Source: an uncultured Clostridia bacterium
GTDB lineage: Bacteria; Bacillota; Clostridia; Christensenellales; Aristaeellaceae
Reading direction: 5' to 3'
DNA length: 64,000 nucleotides
Assembly: GCA_947166385.1 (NCBI GenBank)
Contig: CAMVEB010000001.1
Coordinates: 62,001 to 126,000, forward strand
In this document: positions 24,567-33,159 of the stretch, in pieces
Numbering within the stretch: the stretch's first letter is position 1
Layout of the letters: every line of letters begins with the position of its first letter
Position numbers and translations under genes: made by a program
The notes under the pieces: model-generated
Database searches by the model: none
What the model was told of the DNA's origin: nothing
Seen by the model: the letters and a program-made list of their open reading frames with translations, nothing else

Positions 24567-26537
24567 TTATTCGCCGGCCCGCCGGATCAGCTCCGCCTCG
24601 TCGATCGTTTCAATCCCGAGCTCCGTTGCTTTCTTCAGTTTCGTGCCGGCATCTTCCCCTACGACGACAAACGCAGTCTTTTTGCTCACCGATCCCGATG
24701 CGTTTCCGCCTCTGGATCGGATCAGATCCTCTGCCTGTTTTCGGCTCAGAGTCGGCAGCGTCCCGGTCACGACAATGCTCATTCCGCTGAAAACACCGTC
24801 CCCCGCGTGAGCCGTTTCTCTCGGTCGGACGCCGGCATCCAGCATCCGGTCGATCATCTTCAGGTTTTCCTCAAAGCTGAAATACTCTACAACACTTCCC
24901 GCCACAATCCCGCCGATATCCGGCAGCGCTGTCAGCTGTTCCACAGACGCGCTTTTGACCTTTTCCAGGGTTCCGAATGCCTGGGCCAGGTCTCGCGCTG
25001 TTTTTCTTCCCACATTCGGGATCCCCAGCGCGAACAGGAAGGCGTCCAGTTCGGGGCTCTTGCTCTTCTCCAGTGCCTCTGCCAGATTGGACGCTTTCTT
25101 TTCCTTGAATCCTTCCAGCATCAGCAGATCCATGGGTGTCAGTCGGTAAAGATCCGCAATTTCCTTCACCCCAGCCTGGTCATACAGCTGTCCGGCCGTT
25201 TTTTCGCTCAGGCCTTCAATATCCATGGCTTCCCGGCTGGCAAAGTGTGCAATCCGGGCTACAGCCTGCGGCCTGCAGCTTTCCCGGTTCATGCAGTACA
25301 GATGGGCGCCCCGCTCAATCAGCCTGCTTCCGCAGGCGGGACAGAATTCGGGTTTCTCGATGGGCTTTTCGTCCGGCTGGATTTTTCCCGCCCTGCCCAT
25401 GATTTCCGGAATGACGTCGTTGCTGCGCCGGATCCAGACATTGCACCCGATCGTAACGTCTTTTCGCTGGATATCGCCCAGGTTGTTCAGCGTTGCTTTC
25501 CGGACCGTTACACCGTAAAAATCAACGGGTTCCACGTGTGCAAGCGGTGTCAGTTTCCCTGTCCGTCCCAGTTCCCATGTCACGTTCAGGATCCTTGTCA
25601 CGGCTTCTTCGGCTTCAAATTTGTAAGCGACAGCCCAGCGCGGGAATTTCTCCGTGAATCCCATCTGATCCCGCAGCACATTGTCGCCGACTTTAATGAC
25701 AACGCCGTCAATCAGCCAGTCCAGCTTGCTTCTTTCTTCTTCAATCTGCCGGATACACGCTTCCAGTTCTTCCCGGCCCGTTCCGCTCCCCAGGAAAGGG
25801 CTGACCTGGAAACCGTTTTCCCTCAGAAAGTTCAGCATTTCCGGCTGAGAAGTGTAGGGCGGATTCTCAATGGTGCCGATCTGATAGAAAAAAGCGTCTA
25901 GATGCCTGGAAGCCGTCATGGCGGGATCCAGATTTCGCAGCGCTCCCGCAGCGGCATTCCTGGCGTTTTTAAGCGGCGCGTTCGGATTCGCGGCGTTATA
26001 TTTTTCCAGCGTACTCAGGCGCATGATGCATTCTCCCTGAACCTCCATCAGTCCCTGGTAGGGTATTGTGCGCGGAACGCTGTGAATGGTTCTGGCCTGA
26101 GCGAGGATCGCCTCCCCCTTGATCCCGTCCCCCCGTGTCGCCGCCTGGATCAGTCTTCCATGGTTATAGGTAAGATTCAGTGTCAGTCCGTCAAATTTAT
26201 ATTCAACGTAGTATTGCAGGTTGGTACGTCCGGCAAGTTTCTCTGTCCGCAGGATCCAGGCATCCAGTTCTTCCATGCTCTGAACCTTGTCCATGGACCA
26301 GAGGCGGCTGATATGGGTGTGTTCTTCAAATCCTTTCAGGATTTCTCCGCCGACTTTCCTCGTGGGGCTGTCCGGCAGCACCTCTCCGGTTTCCGCCTCC
26401 AGTCCTCTCAGCTCATCGTACAGTTTGTCCCACTGCATATCGGAAATATAGGGATTGTCGAGGACATAGTAGGCATACGAAGCCTTGCTGATCTCCGCAG
26501 CCAGCGCTTCCATCCGTGCTCTCTTTTCCGGGCTCAT
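24567..26537 (-). CDS. ligA: NAD+-dependent DNA ligase LigA, divergent form
   Basis: A 656-residue ligase with all domains: Ia (NAD+ binding), adenylation domain with nucleophile Lys in EYKFDGLT (about residue 112), OB fold, Cys4 zinc finger (CPAC...CMNRESC), helix-hairpin-helix repeats and a C-terminal BRCT domain (GMSIVVTGTLPTLSRKQAED). Several motifs deviate from the common form: DMQWD replaces the usual DxEYD of domain Ia, KFDG replaces KIDG, and EVQGE replaces EVRGE. The catalytic Lys, the zinc cysteines and ARNAAAGALR are kept, so activity is expected. The ATG overlaps the pcrA stop by four bases (ATGA), as often in Bacillota. Confidence 0.93.
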   Translation of the reverse strand: MSPEKRARMEALAAEISKASYAYYVLDNPYISDMQWDKLYDELRGLEAETGEVLPDSPTRKVGGEILKGFEEHTHISRLWSMDKVQSMEELDAWILRTEKLAGRTNLQYYVEYKFDGLTLNLTYNHGRLIQAATRGDGIKGEAILAQARTIHSVPRTIPYQGLMEVQGECIMRLSTLEKYNAANPNAPLKNARNAAAGALRNLDPAMTASRHLDAFFYQIGTIENPPYTSQPEMLNFLRENGFQVSPFLGSGTGREELEACIRQIEEERSKLDWLIDGVVIKVGDNVLRDQMGFTEKFPRWAVAYKFEAEEAVTRILNVTWELGRTGKLTPLAHVEPVDFYGVTVRKATLNNLGDIQRKDVTIGCNVWIRRSNDVIPEIMGRAGKIQPDEKPIEKPEFCPACGSRLIERGAHLYCMNRESCRPQAVARIAHFASREAMDIEGLSEKTAGQLYDQAGVKEIADLYRLTPMDLLMLEGFKEKKASNLAEALEKSKSPELDAFLFALGIPNVGRKTARDLAQAFGTLEKVKSASVEQLTALPDIGGIVAGSVVEYFSFEENLKMIDRMLDAGVRPRETAHAGDGVFSGMSIVVTGTLPTLSRKQAEDLIRSRGGNASGSVSKKTAFVVVGEDAGTKLKKATELGIETIDEAELIRRAGE

Positions 26538-28855
26538 GCTTCCTCCTCCATTTTTACAATCGGAGCGATCGCCAGGGCCAGTTCCTTTTCTCCGCGGTCT
26601 TCAAACCTGATTCTGATCCGTGCTTCCTTTCCGCTTCCGGAAACAGCCAGTACAGTCCCCGTGCCGAATTTCGGATGCCGGACTCTGTCTCCTTCATGGA
26701 ACAGGCCCTGCATGGCGGATGCCTGCACCTCTCTCGCCGCACTTGGCACAAATCCCTTGCTGACGCCCGGAATCTGATCCAGGGAAAGTCCTTTGAATGT
26801 CAGTTTTGGTTTTCCGGGCACTGTGGAGGAAACCGTCCCTGTTTTCCGGTTGATCGGATAGGTTGTCTCCTCCTGTCTTCTGACAGCTGTTCCTGGATGC
26901 TCTCGTCTCAGGAACGAAGGCTCTCTCCTCCCTTCGAAGGATGCGGTTTCTGTCAGACGTCCGGGGATTTCTTCCAGAAAGCGGCTCGGTGCGTTATGGT
27001 TATACTGGTTGTACATCATTCGTTCCGACGCATAGGAAAGATACAGACGGACCCGCGCCCGTGTAATCCCGACGTACATCAGCCTCCGCTCTTCCTCCAG
27101 GCGGTTTTCGTCTGTCATGCTGCGGATGCTGGGAAAAAGGTTCTCCTCCATTCCTGGAATGAATACATTGTCGAACTCCAGCCCTTTGGCGCTGTGAAGC
27201 GTCATCATGGTCACATAGCTGCTTCCGCCGTTCTCCTCCCGGTCCAGATCGGTGACCAGTGCCACGTTTTCCAGATATCCTTCCAGCGTGGCATCCTCGG
27301 TGTTTTCCGAGTATTCATGCAGGGAATTGCGGAATTCATTCATGTTTTCCAGCCGGTCCCTGGCTTCCTCGGTGTTCTCCTGGATGTACTGCTGCTCCAG
27401 TCCGGTTTTGTCAATCAGCGTGTCAACAAATTCTTCCAGTCCCATGCTTTCTTTCATGGCGCTCAGCAGGGTCATCATCCGGAAAAAGGCGGTGACATTT
27501 GTCTTTGCCCTCGTCCCAAGACCGTCCGGCAGCTGGATCAGGGAGCTGAAAAGCGGAATCCCCTTCCGGGCCGCGTCCTCCGTAAGGATCTGAACCGTGG
27601 CGTCTCCGATTGCTCTTTTGGGAACATTGATGATTCGGGCCAGCGAGATGTCATCGGCGGGATTCACAATCACCCGGAGATATGCCAGGATATCCTTGAT
27701 TTCTTTTCTTTCGTAGAATTTCTGCCCGCCGAATACTTTGTACGGAATGCCGCTCCTCATCATCATTTCTTCGGGGATACGGCTCTGCGCGTTTGTCCGG
27801 TAAAGGATGGCCGCTTTTCCGTAGTCTTCTCCCATCCGGTGAAGGTCGCTGATCTGCCGGACAATCCACATGCTTTCGTCATGCTCGTCTTCAGCGCAGT
27901 ATACCCTGATCTTCTCTCCTTCGCTGTGATCGGTCCATAGCTTTTTGTCTTTTCTTCCTTCGTTATGAACGATCACCTGGTTGGCGGCGTCCAGAATATT
28001 GGCTGTGGAACGGTAGTTTTGTTCCAGTTTGATCACCTTTGCGTCTGGATAGTCTTTCTCGAAATCCAGAATGTTCCGGATATCAGCGCCCCGCCATCCG
28101 TAGATGCTCTGGTCATCGTCGCCGACGACACACAGGTTCCTGCTTTCCGCTGTCAGCAGCCTCACCAGCTCATACTGAGCTTTGTTTGTATCCTGGTACT
28201 CGTCAACCATCACATACCGGAATCGTCTGCGGTAAGCGTCCAGCACCGGAGGATGATCCGCGAAAAGTTCCAGTGTTTTCAGCAGCAGGTCATCAAAATC
28301 CAGCGCGTTCAGGCTTTTCATTTTTTCTTCATATACGGTCATGATGTCATGAATCAGACTGTTCCGGCGGTCCCGGGATGATTTGCTGAACCACTCGTCA
28401 GGGGTCATCATCTTGTTTTTTGCATCCCCGATTTTTCCCCGCACTTCCCGGATCGGTAGAAAAGCATCATCCACATTCAACTGTTTGTATATTTCTTTCA
28501 GCACCCGTCCCTGATCGTCGTCGTCAAAAATAACGAATGACCGGCTGTATCCGAGTTTCTCAATATCGCGCCGCAGAATCCTGGCGCAGGAAGAGTGAAA
28601 TGTGCTGATCCAGGCGGATTCCGCCGCGTCTTCGCCGATCAGCTGCGCCACCCGGTTCTTCATTTCTCTGGCTGCTTTGTTGGTAAATGTCAGAGCCAGG
28701 ATATCATATGCCGGTACTCCGTGATCGATCAGGTTGGCAAGGCGGTAAGTCAGAGCCCGTGTTTTTCCGCTCCCGGCTCCGGCCAGAATCAGCACAGGCC
28801 CTTCCAGCGTCTCAGCGGCCGTTCGCTGTTCCTGGTTCAGCATACTCAGTTCCAT
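26534..28855 (-). CDS. pcrA: ATP-dependent DNA helicase PcrA/UvrD
   Basis: A 773-residue superfamily 1A helicase that unwinds 3'-to-5' in repair and rolling-circle replication. Motifs in order are QRTAAETLEGPVLILAGAGSGKT (Q motif and Walker A, each cited only in part), TFTNKAAREMK, VDEYQDTN, GDDDQSIYGWRGAD, LEQNYRS, MTLHSAKGLEF and RRLMYVGITRAR. The C-terminal Tudor-like domain, which binds RNA polymerase in Bacillus, is seen as VRHPKFGTGTVLAV. It lies 10 bases after the yerC-like gene. Confidence 0.96.
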   Translation of the reverse strand: MELSMLNQEQRTAAETLEGPVLILAGAGSGKTRALTYRLANLIDHGVPAYDILALTFTNKAAREMKNRVAQLIGEDAAESAWISTFHSSCARILRRDIEKLGYSRSFVIFDDDDQGRVLKEIYKQLNVDDAFLPIREVRGKIGDAKNKMMTPDEWFSKSSRDRRNSLIHDIMTVYEEKMKSLNALDFDDLLLKTLELFADHPPVLDAYRRRFRYVMVDEYQDTNKAQYELVRLLTAESRNLCVVGDDDQSIYGWRGADIRNILDFEKDYPDAKVIKLEQNYRSTANILDAANQVIVHNEGRKDKKLWTDHSEGEKIRVYCAEDEHDESMWIVRQISDLHRMGEDYGKAAILYRTNAQSRIPEEMMMRSGIPYKVFGGQKFYERKEIKDILAYLRVIVNPADDISLARIINVPKRAIGDATVQILTEDAARKGIPLFSSLIQLPDGLGTRAKTNVTAFFRMMTLLSAMKESMGLEEFVDTLIDKTGLEQQYIQENTEEARDRLENMNEFRNSLHEYSENTEDATLEGYLENVALVTDLDREENGGSSYVTMMTLHSAKGLEFDNVFIPGMEENLFPSIRSMTDENRLEEERRLMYVGITRARVRLYLSYASERMMYNQYNHNAPSRFLEEIPGRLTETASFEGRREPSFLRREHPGTAVRRQEETTYPINRKTGTVSSTVPGKPKLTFKGLSLDQIPGVSKGFVPSAAREVQASAMQGLFHEGDRVRHPKFGTGTVLAVSGSGKEARIRIRFEDRGEKELALAIAPIVKMEEEA

Positions 28856-28865
28856 ATCGCAGCGC

Positions 28866-29159
28866 TTACTCCTTCTCCATCTTCGTCAGGACGCGGTGAT
28901 ATCCGTCCGCTCCGTAATTCAGAGCTCTGTTCACGCGGGAAATCGTTGCGCTCGATGCGCCGGTTTCTTCCGCAATCTTCTGGTACGTTTCCTTTTTCCT
29001 CAGCAGCGCGGCCACTTCCAGCCGCTGGCTGATGCTTTTCAGTTCAGGAATTGTGCACAGATCTTCAAAAAAACGGTAGGCATCCTCCTCTTCATCCAGC
29101 AGCAGAATTGCCCGAATCAGCAGGTCGGTCTGACGGTTTCTGATCTTTGGTTCAAACAT
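28866..29159 (-). CDS. YerC/YecD-type TrpR-superfamily regulator
   Basis: A 97-residue DNA-binding protein with a TrpR-like helix-turn-helix: ELKSISQRLEVAALLRKKET followed by QKIAEETGASSATISRVNRA. The family (TIGR02531) stands beside pcrA in many Bacillota, where its target is not well defined. As first gene of a long run that includes pcrA, ligA and scpAB, it could control its own transcript; this is inference. Confidence 0.88.
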   Translation of the reverse strand: MFEPKIRNRQTDLLIRAILLLDEEEDAYRFFEDLCTIPELKSISQRLEVAALLRKKETYQKIAEETGASSATISRVNRALNYGADGYHRVLTKMEKE

Positions 29160-29201
29160 CCCTGTTTCCTCCCCCGGTTTTACGCTTTAGTGCATCAGTT
29201 T

Positions 29202-29210
29202 ATTGTATCA
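29202..29210 (-). promoter_or_regulatory. Possible extended -10 promoter of the 16-gene run
   Basis: Minus strand TGATACAAT (29210-29202) gives a TG extension and TACAAT about 43 bases before the yerC-like ATG. No good -35 box is present at 16-18 bases, so the call is tentative. Confidence 0.4.
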
Positions 29211-29257
29211 TATCAGGCCTGAAAAAGAAAGAACACCGTCGCCGTCCGGCCACGGTT

Positions 29258-29286
29258 TTGAGTGCGAAAAATCTTGAGTGCGAAAA
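29258..29286. repeat. Two direct copies of TTGAGTGCGAAAA
   Basis: Exact 13-base copies at 29258-29270 and 29274-29286, three bases apart. The second copy runs into a short hairpin. Confidence 0.8.
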
Positions 29287-29457
29287 TGTTTTTTCGCCTC
29301 CTGTCTTCACTATCAAACGCTTCAAGCGAAGAACGGCAAGCCTTTCTTTCAGAAATCGTGTGTTTGTGTGTTTGTGGTGAGGCCCTGCCCAAATCCCTGA
29401 TTTGGATGATATGCCCCGTGCTTCGTTTGCCTCCATAAATCTCCTGTCCTGATCATA

Positions 29458-29488
29458 AACTCCGGCAGATGATGAAGCTGCCGGAGTT
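29458..29488. repeat. Perfect 11-bp inverted repeat
   Basis: AACTCCGGCAG and CTGCCGGAGTT around a 9-base loop, about 70 bases past the thioesterase stop on the minus strand. A clear T run is missing (minus strand continues TTTATGATC), so it could be a weak terminator of the thioesterase gene or part of the repeat element. Confidence 0.55.
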
Positions 29489-29560
29489 CCACATCTAACC
29501 ATATATATTGTACCACATATCTGCTTTTGGGGCAATACTTTGTATGAATTGATTCATTCC

Positions 29561-30025
29561 TTATTTCCCGTTCTTTGCCTCGTCACCAAGGCTCAGACGG
29601 AAATGCTTGCGGATTTCCGCATCCTGGAAAATGCGCTTTTCATCTTCCGTAACCGGTGTAAACGGAGGAACGGCGCACGGCTTGTCATTATCGTCCAGCG
29701 CCACCATGACGACATAGGCCCGGTTGATCAGCTCCCTGGATCCGTCCAGCCTTTCCACCATGCTGTCAACCCGGACCTCCAGCGAGGTTCTTCCCGTCCA
29801 GGTAACCATCGCTTCCTGGACAATGGTTTCGTTCAAATACGCAGGCCTGAGAAAAGTCAGGTTATCAATGCACACCGTCGTCACGGCTTTCTGCGTGTAT
29901 CGCCGGGCGGCAACAGCGGCCACAACATCGATCCAGGCCATGATTTGTCCGCCGAAAAGTCTCGGCTTCACATATCCGTTGCAGTGCTGTGGCATGACAA
30001 TCTGAACTGCCGTTGTCTTTTCCAT
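29561..30025 (-). CDS. Acyl-CoA thioesterase, hotdog fold (BFIT/BACH type)
   Basis: A 154-residue single hotdog-domain protein that probably hydrolyses acyl-CoA. It reads VMPQHCNGYVKPRLFGGQIM with the conserved Asn and FGG turn, then AWIDVVAAVAARRY with the conserved Asp, and TVCIDNLTFLRPAYLNETIV. I chose ATG 30025, seven bases from GGGGGG (30038-30033); ATG 30028 is equally in frame. The longer frame to 30091 lacks a ribosome site. It is divergent from glnN and alone in its transcript, so the physiological acyl group is unknown. Confidence 0.82.
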   Translation of the reverse strand: MEKTTAVQIVMPQHCNGYVKPRLFGGQIMAWIDVVAAVAARRYTQKAVTTVCIDNLTFLRPAYLNETIVQEAMVTWTGRTSLEVRVDSMVERLDGSRELINRAYVVMVALDDNDKPCAVPPFTPVTEDEKRIFQDAEIRKHFRLSLGDEAKNGK

Positions 30026-30128
30026 CATGTTTCCCCCCTGTCCGAAGCATCCGCTTCTGTTCAAAAATCGTATCCCGGTTGATTTTATCATACTCCGGCT
30101 GATCGGGAAAGTTCGCTTTCTGTTTTCC

Positions 30129-30157
30129 TTGACTTTTCAATCTTTCTCTTCTAAACT
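30129..30157 (+). promoter_or_regulatory. Promoter of the glutamine synthetase gene
   Basis: TTGACT (30129-30134), 17-base spacer, TAAACT (30152-30157), 28 bases before the ATG. AAGGAGGGG (30171-30179) is the ribosome site. I see no clear GlnR or TnrA box. Confidence 0.7.
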
Positions 30158-30184
30158 GTAAAAATCAGGCAAGGAGGGGTTTTT

Positions 30185-32272
30185 ATGGTTCGTATGGAAG
30201 AGCTTTTCGGTATCAATGTTTTTAATGATTCCGTCATGCGGCAGCGTCTTCCCCGGGAAACCTACAAAGCCCTTCACAAGACGATTGATGATGGCCGTCG
30301 TCTCGATCCCGAAGTCGCCAGCGTCGTCGCCAACGCGATGAAGGACTGGGCCCTTGAGCGTGGAGCCACCCATTATACCCACTGGTTCCAGCCGTTGAAT
30401 TCCGTGACGGCTGAAAAGCATGACGCGTTTATTTCGCCGATGCCCGGCGGCGCTGTGATTCAGGAGTTTTCCGGCAAAGAGCTGGTTCGCGGAGAAGCGG
30501 ATGCCTCTTCCCTGCCGAACGGCGGCCTGCGTTCCACCTTTGAAGCCAGAGGCTATACCGCCTGGGATCCGACGTCCTACGCTTTTATCAAGGATCATAT
30601 TCTGTGTATTCCCACGGCTTATTGCTCCTACGGCGGTGAAGCGCTGGATAAAAAAACGCCTCTTCTCCGCTCCATGGAGGCACTGAGCAAACAGGCTGTG
30701 CGCATTCTCCGGCTTTTCGGTCGCATGGACGCGACCCGTGTCATGCCGACGGTCGGCCCGGAGCAGGAATATTTCCTCGTGGACAAGGATCTTTTTGACC
30801 GCCGAAGCGATCTGATCTTTGCCGGGCGGACGCTTTTCGGTGCCAAGCCGCCCAAAGGTCAGGAGCTTGGCGATCATTTCTTCGGTACCATCCAGACCCG
30901 CGTCCAGGCCTTCATGTCTGATTTAAATGAGGAATTGTGGAAGCTTGGCGTCCTGGCCAAGACGGAGCATAATGAAACGGCCCCGTCCCAGCATGAAATG
31001 GCGCCGATCTATGCAATTGCCAATATTGCCTGTGATCACAACCAGATCACCATGGAAATGATGAAAAAGGTTGCTCTGAGGCATAATCTGGTCTGCCTCC
31101 TGGCGGAAAAGCCTTTCGCCGGAGTCAACGGGAGCGGCAAGCATAATAACTGGTCCATGTTTACCAACACGGGGTACAATCTGCTGGAGCCCGGCGACAG
31201 TCCGCATGAAAGCGCTCAGTTTCTCCTCTTCCTGACTTCCGTGATTAAAGCCGTGGACGAGAATCAGGATTTACTCCGGGCTGCTGTCGCTTCCGCCGGC
31301 AATGATCATCGCCTGGGCGGTTTTGAAGCTCCGCCCGCGATTATCAGCATCTTCCTGGGGGACGAGCTCACTGAGATTCTCGAAGCGCTGGAAGCCGGTG
31401 CCCATTATGACGGGCGGGAGAAGACGGATATGACCGTCGGCGTTCATGCCCTGCCGAAGTTTCCCCGCGATACAACGGATCGGAACAGGACATCTCCCTT
31501 CGCCTTTACCGGCAATAAGTTTGAGTTCCGCTCGCTGGGCTCTTCCGCCTCTGTGTCGGATGCCAATGTCGTGCTGAATACCATCGTGGCGGAATCCCTT
31601 CGCGTCTTTGCCGACGAGCTGGAAACTGCGGCGGATTTCCGCTCCGCGCTGCATGATCTGATCGTCCGGACCATTCATGATCATAAACGGATTATTTTCA
31701 ACGGCAATAATTATTCTCCCGAATGGGTGGAAGAAGCAAAGAAGCGAGGCCTATTATGCATGTCCTCTGTGGTGGACGCGCTGCCGTGCTATACAGCCGA
31801 TAAAAATATCCGTCTGTTTGAAACCCATCATGTGCTCTCTGCTTCAGAGCTTCGTTCTCGCAGGGATATCGGCCTGGATTCCTATGCGAAGATTATCAAT
31901 ATTGAGGCGGAAACGATGCTGATGATGGCTCGCCGCCAGATCCTGCCTGCTGTCATCAGTTATGCGGGAAAGCTTGCCGCCTCCTGCAGCTCGCTGAAGG
32001 AATCCGGCGCTTCCCTTTCCTGCGGTTTTTCAGTGCTTTCCGATATCTGTCAGAATATTGATGACCTGGATGAGCAGATCGGATTCCTGGCGGATGCGCT
32101 GAACCGAAAGCCTGATGCAGGTAGTCCGGAAGAATCTGCCGCTTATATGCATGATACCGTTCTTCCCGCAATGGCGGCCCTCCGCGGGATCGCGGATTAT
32201 TTGGAGAGCATCACGGACCGCGCCGCCTGGCCGTTCCCGACCTATGATGAGCTCCTCTTCAGCGTTCGCTGA
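30185..32272 (+). CDS. glnN: Glutamine synthetase type III
   Basis: A 695-residue ATP-dependent ammonia-assimilating enzyme of the GSIII family, much longer than GSI. Recognised by THYTHWFQPLNSVTAEKHDA near residue 60, GPEQEYFLVD, AKTEHNETAPSQHEMAPIYA (catalytic core), KPFAGVNGSGKHNNWSM and the long C-terminal extension. GSIII forms dodecamers and is common in Bacteroidetes, cyanobacteria and Clostridia. It is monocistronic. Its last 14 bases overlap the end of the convergent metallo-hydrolase gene, and no terminator is visible between them. Confidence 0.95.
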   Translation: MVRMEELFGINVFNDSVMRQRLPRETYKALHKTIDDGRRLDPEVASVVANAMKDWALERGATHYTHWFQPLNSVTAEKHDAFISPMPGGAVIQEFSGKELVRGEADASSLPNGGLRSTFEARGYTAWDPTSYAFIKDHILCIPTAYCSYGGEALDKKTPLLRSMEALSKQAVRILRLFGRMDATRVMPTVGPEQEYFLVDKDLFDRRSDLIFAGRTLFGAKPPKGQELGDHFFGTIQTRVQAFMSDLNEELWKLGVLAKTEHNETAPSQHEMAPIYAIANIACDHNQITMEMMKKVALRHNLVCLLAEKPFAGVNGSGKHNNWSMFTNTGYNLLEPGDSPHESAQFLLFLTSVIKAVDENQDLLRAAVASAGNDHRLGGFEAPPAIISIFLGDELTEILEALEAGAHYDGREKTDMTVGVHALPKFPRDTTDRNRTSPFAFTGNKFEFRSLGSSASVSDANVVLNTIVAESLRVFADELETAADFRSALHDLIVRTIHDHKRIIFNGNNYSPEWVEEAKKRGLLCMSSVVDALPCYTADKNIRLFETHHVLSASELRSRRDIGLDSYAKIINIEAETMLMMARRQILPAVISYAGKLAASCSSLKESGASLSCGFSVLSDICQNIDDLDEQIGFLADALNRKPDAGSPEESAAYMHDTVLPAMAALRGIADYLESITDRAAWPFPTYDELLFSVR

Positions 32273-33086
32273 TTCCCGCTTTCTCGGCGTCAAACATCAG
32301 TTCCCATCCTTTTTCCGGGCGCACCGCCCTGTGAACACGGATCTCCCGGCTGATATCGCTTCGTTCCGCTCCTTCCAGAACGGATGGCGATACCCATAAA
32401 AGATATTCTTTCAGCTCTGTTCCTTCCCGGATCATCGGTTGATGGGAACAGAGTATTTTTTCTGTCCCGCCTTCTTTTTCCAGCCCGTTCAGCAGTTCAG
32501 TCATATTCCGGTGCCAGATCTGGACCGGCAGGCTGCACGGAAACCACATCCAGGTGCAGGGGTTCCAGTCGTCCCCTGTCAGCAGCAGCCTGTATTTTGG
32601 TATGTAAATCACAATACTTCCTTCCGTATGTCCCGGTACATGCAGGATCAGGACGTCCAGCCCTCCAAGGTTTTCCCTCCTTGCGGAAAAACCGGCGAAT
32701 TCTTCGGTCCATGAAAAAAACCGGATCTCCGCCATCGGGGCGGTCAGGTAATCCGGCGGGATGAAGAGTCCTTTTTCCTTCGCCTGCTCTGATACGCTTT
32801 TCCGCTGGCTAATGCTGGTCCGGATGTTGTATTCCGCCCGGTCTTCCCGGCACAGCCAGGCTTCGCGGAACCAGATCCCGCCCAGAATATGGTCATGGTG
32901 TCCGTGGGTCAGCACCACAGATACAGGTCGGACCGTCAGCCCGCTTATATATTCCTGAACATTTTCAAGCCCGTACCCTGCATCGATCAGCATGGTTTTC
33001 TCGCTGCCTTCCAGCAGGGTAAAGCATACGCCCATGGAGTCCTGGATATGGGTAATCCCCGGAAAAACCTGATTTCTTTGAAACAT
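32259..33086 (-). CDS. Metallo-beta-lactamase-fold hydrolase
   Basis: A 275-residue protein with the zinc-binding THGHHDH at residues 60-66, a later His in HVPGHTEGSIVIY and Asp in LLTGDDW, the usual order of the superfamily. No signal peptide is seen. The specific substrate cannot be told; the closest type is the glyoxalase II/hydroxyacylglutathione-like group. It lies downstream of nagB beyond a hairpin, and its own ribosome site is GAGAGGAA. Its end overlaps glnN by 14 bases. Confidence 0.82.
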   Translation of the reverse strand: MFQRNQVFPGITHIQDSMGVCFTLLEGSEKTMLIDAGYGLENVQEYISGLTVRPVSVVLTHGHHDHILGGIWFREAWLCREDRAEYNIRTSISQRKSVSEQAKEKGLFIPPDYLTAPMAEIRFFSWTEEFAGFSARRENLGGLDVLILHVPGHTEGSIVIYIPKYRLLLTGDDWNPCTWMWFPCSLPVQIWHRNMTELLNGLEKEGGTEKILCSHQPMIREGTELKEYLLWVSPSVLEGAERSDISREIRVHRAVRPEKGWELMFDAEKAGISER

Positions 33087-33105
33087 TTCCTCTCACATCC
33101 TGAAA

Positions 33106-33135
33106 GGGCGGACGTCTCTCTGAAAACGTCCGCCC
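33106..33135 (-). terminator. Hairpin after nagB
   Basis: GGGCGGACGT and ACGTCCGCCC form a perfect 10-bp GC-rich stem around a 10-base loop, followed on the minus strand only by TTTC. It is a strong hairpin with a weak T run, so partial read-through into the hydrolase gene is likely. Confidence 0.6.
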
Positions 33136-33159
33136 GGAGTATTTTGATGGAACGAATAA

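Larger units (their letters stand above)
29216..29560. other. Gene-free stretch with short repeats and palindromes
   Basis: No supported gene here. It holds a 13-base direct repeat TTGAGTGCGAAAA at 29258-29270 and 29274-29286, a GCGAAAA/TTTTCGC hairpin at 29280-29297, CGCTTCAAGCG at 29318-29328, a GTGTGTTT-rich patch near 29357-29376, the palindrome CCAAATCCCTGATTTGG at 29389-29405, and an 11-bp stem at 29458-29488. A 111-codon open frame on the minus strand has no convincing start context. The density of small repeats suggests a dispersed extragenic element, but that is inference. Confidence 0.5.

Noticed and set aside
26516..27940. A 474-codon open frame on the plus strand
   Set aside because: It is antisense to pcrA and ligA and resembles no protein family.
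29200..29535. A 111-codon open frame on the minus strand in the repeat-rich gap
   Set aside because: There is no convincing ribosome site, the sequence contains the direct repeats and palindromes, and nothing matches a known family. I kept it only as part of the gap description.
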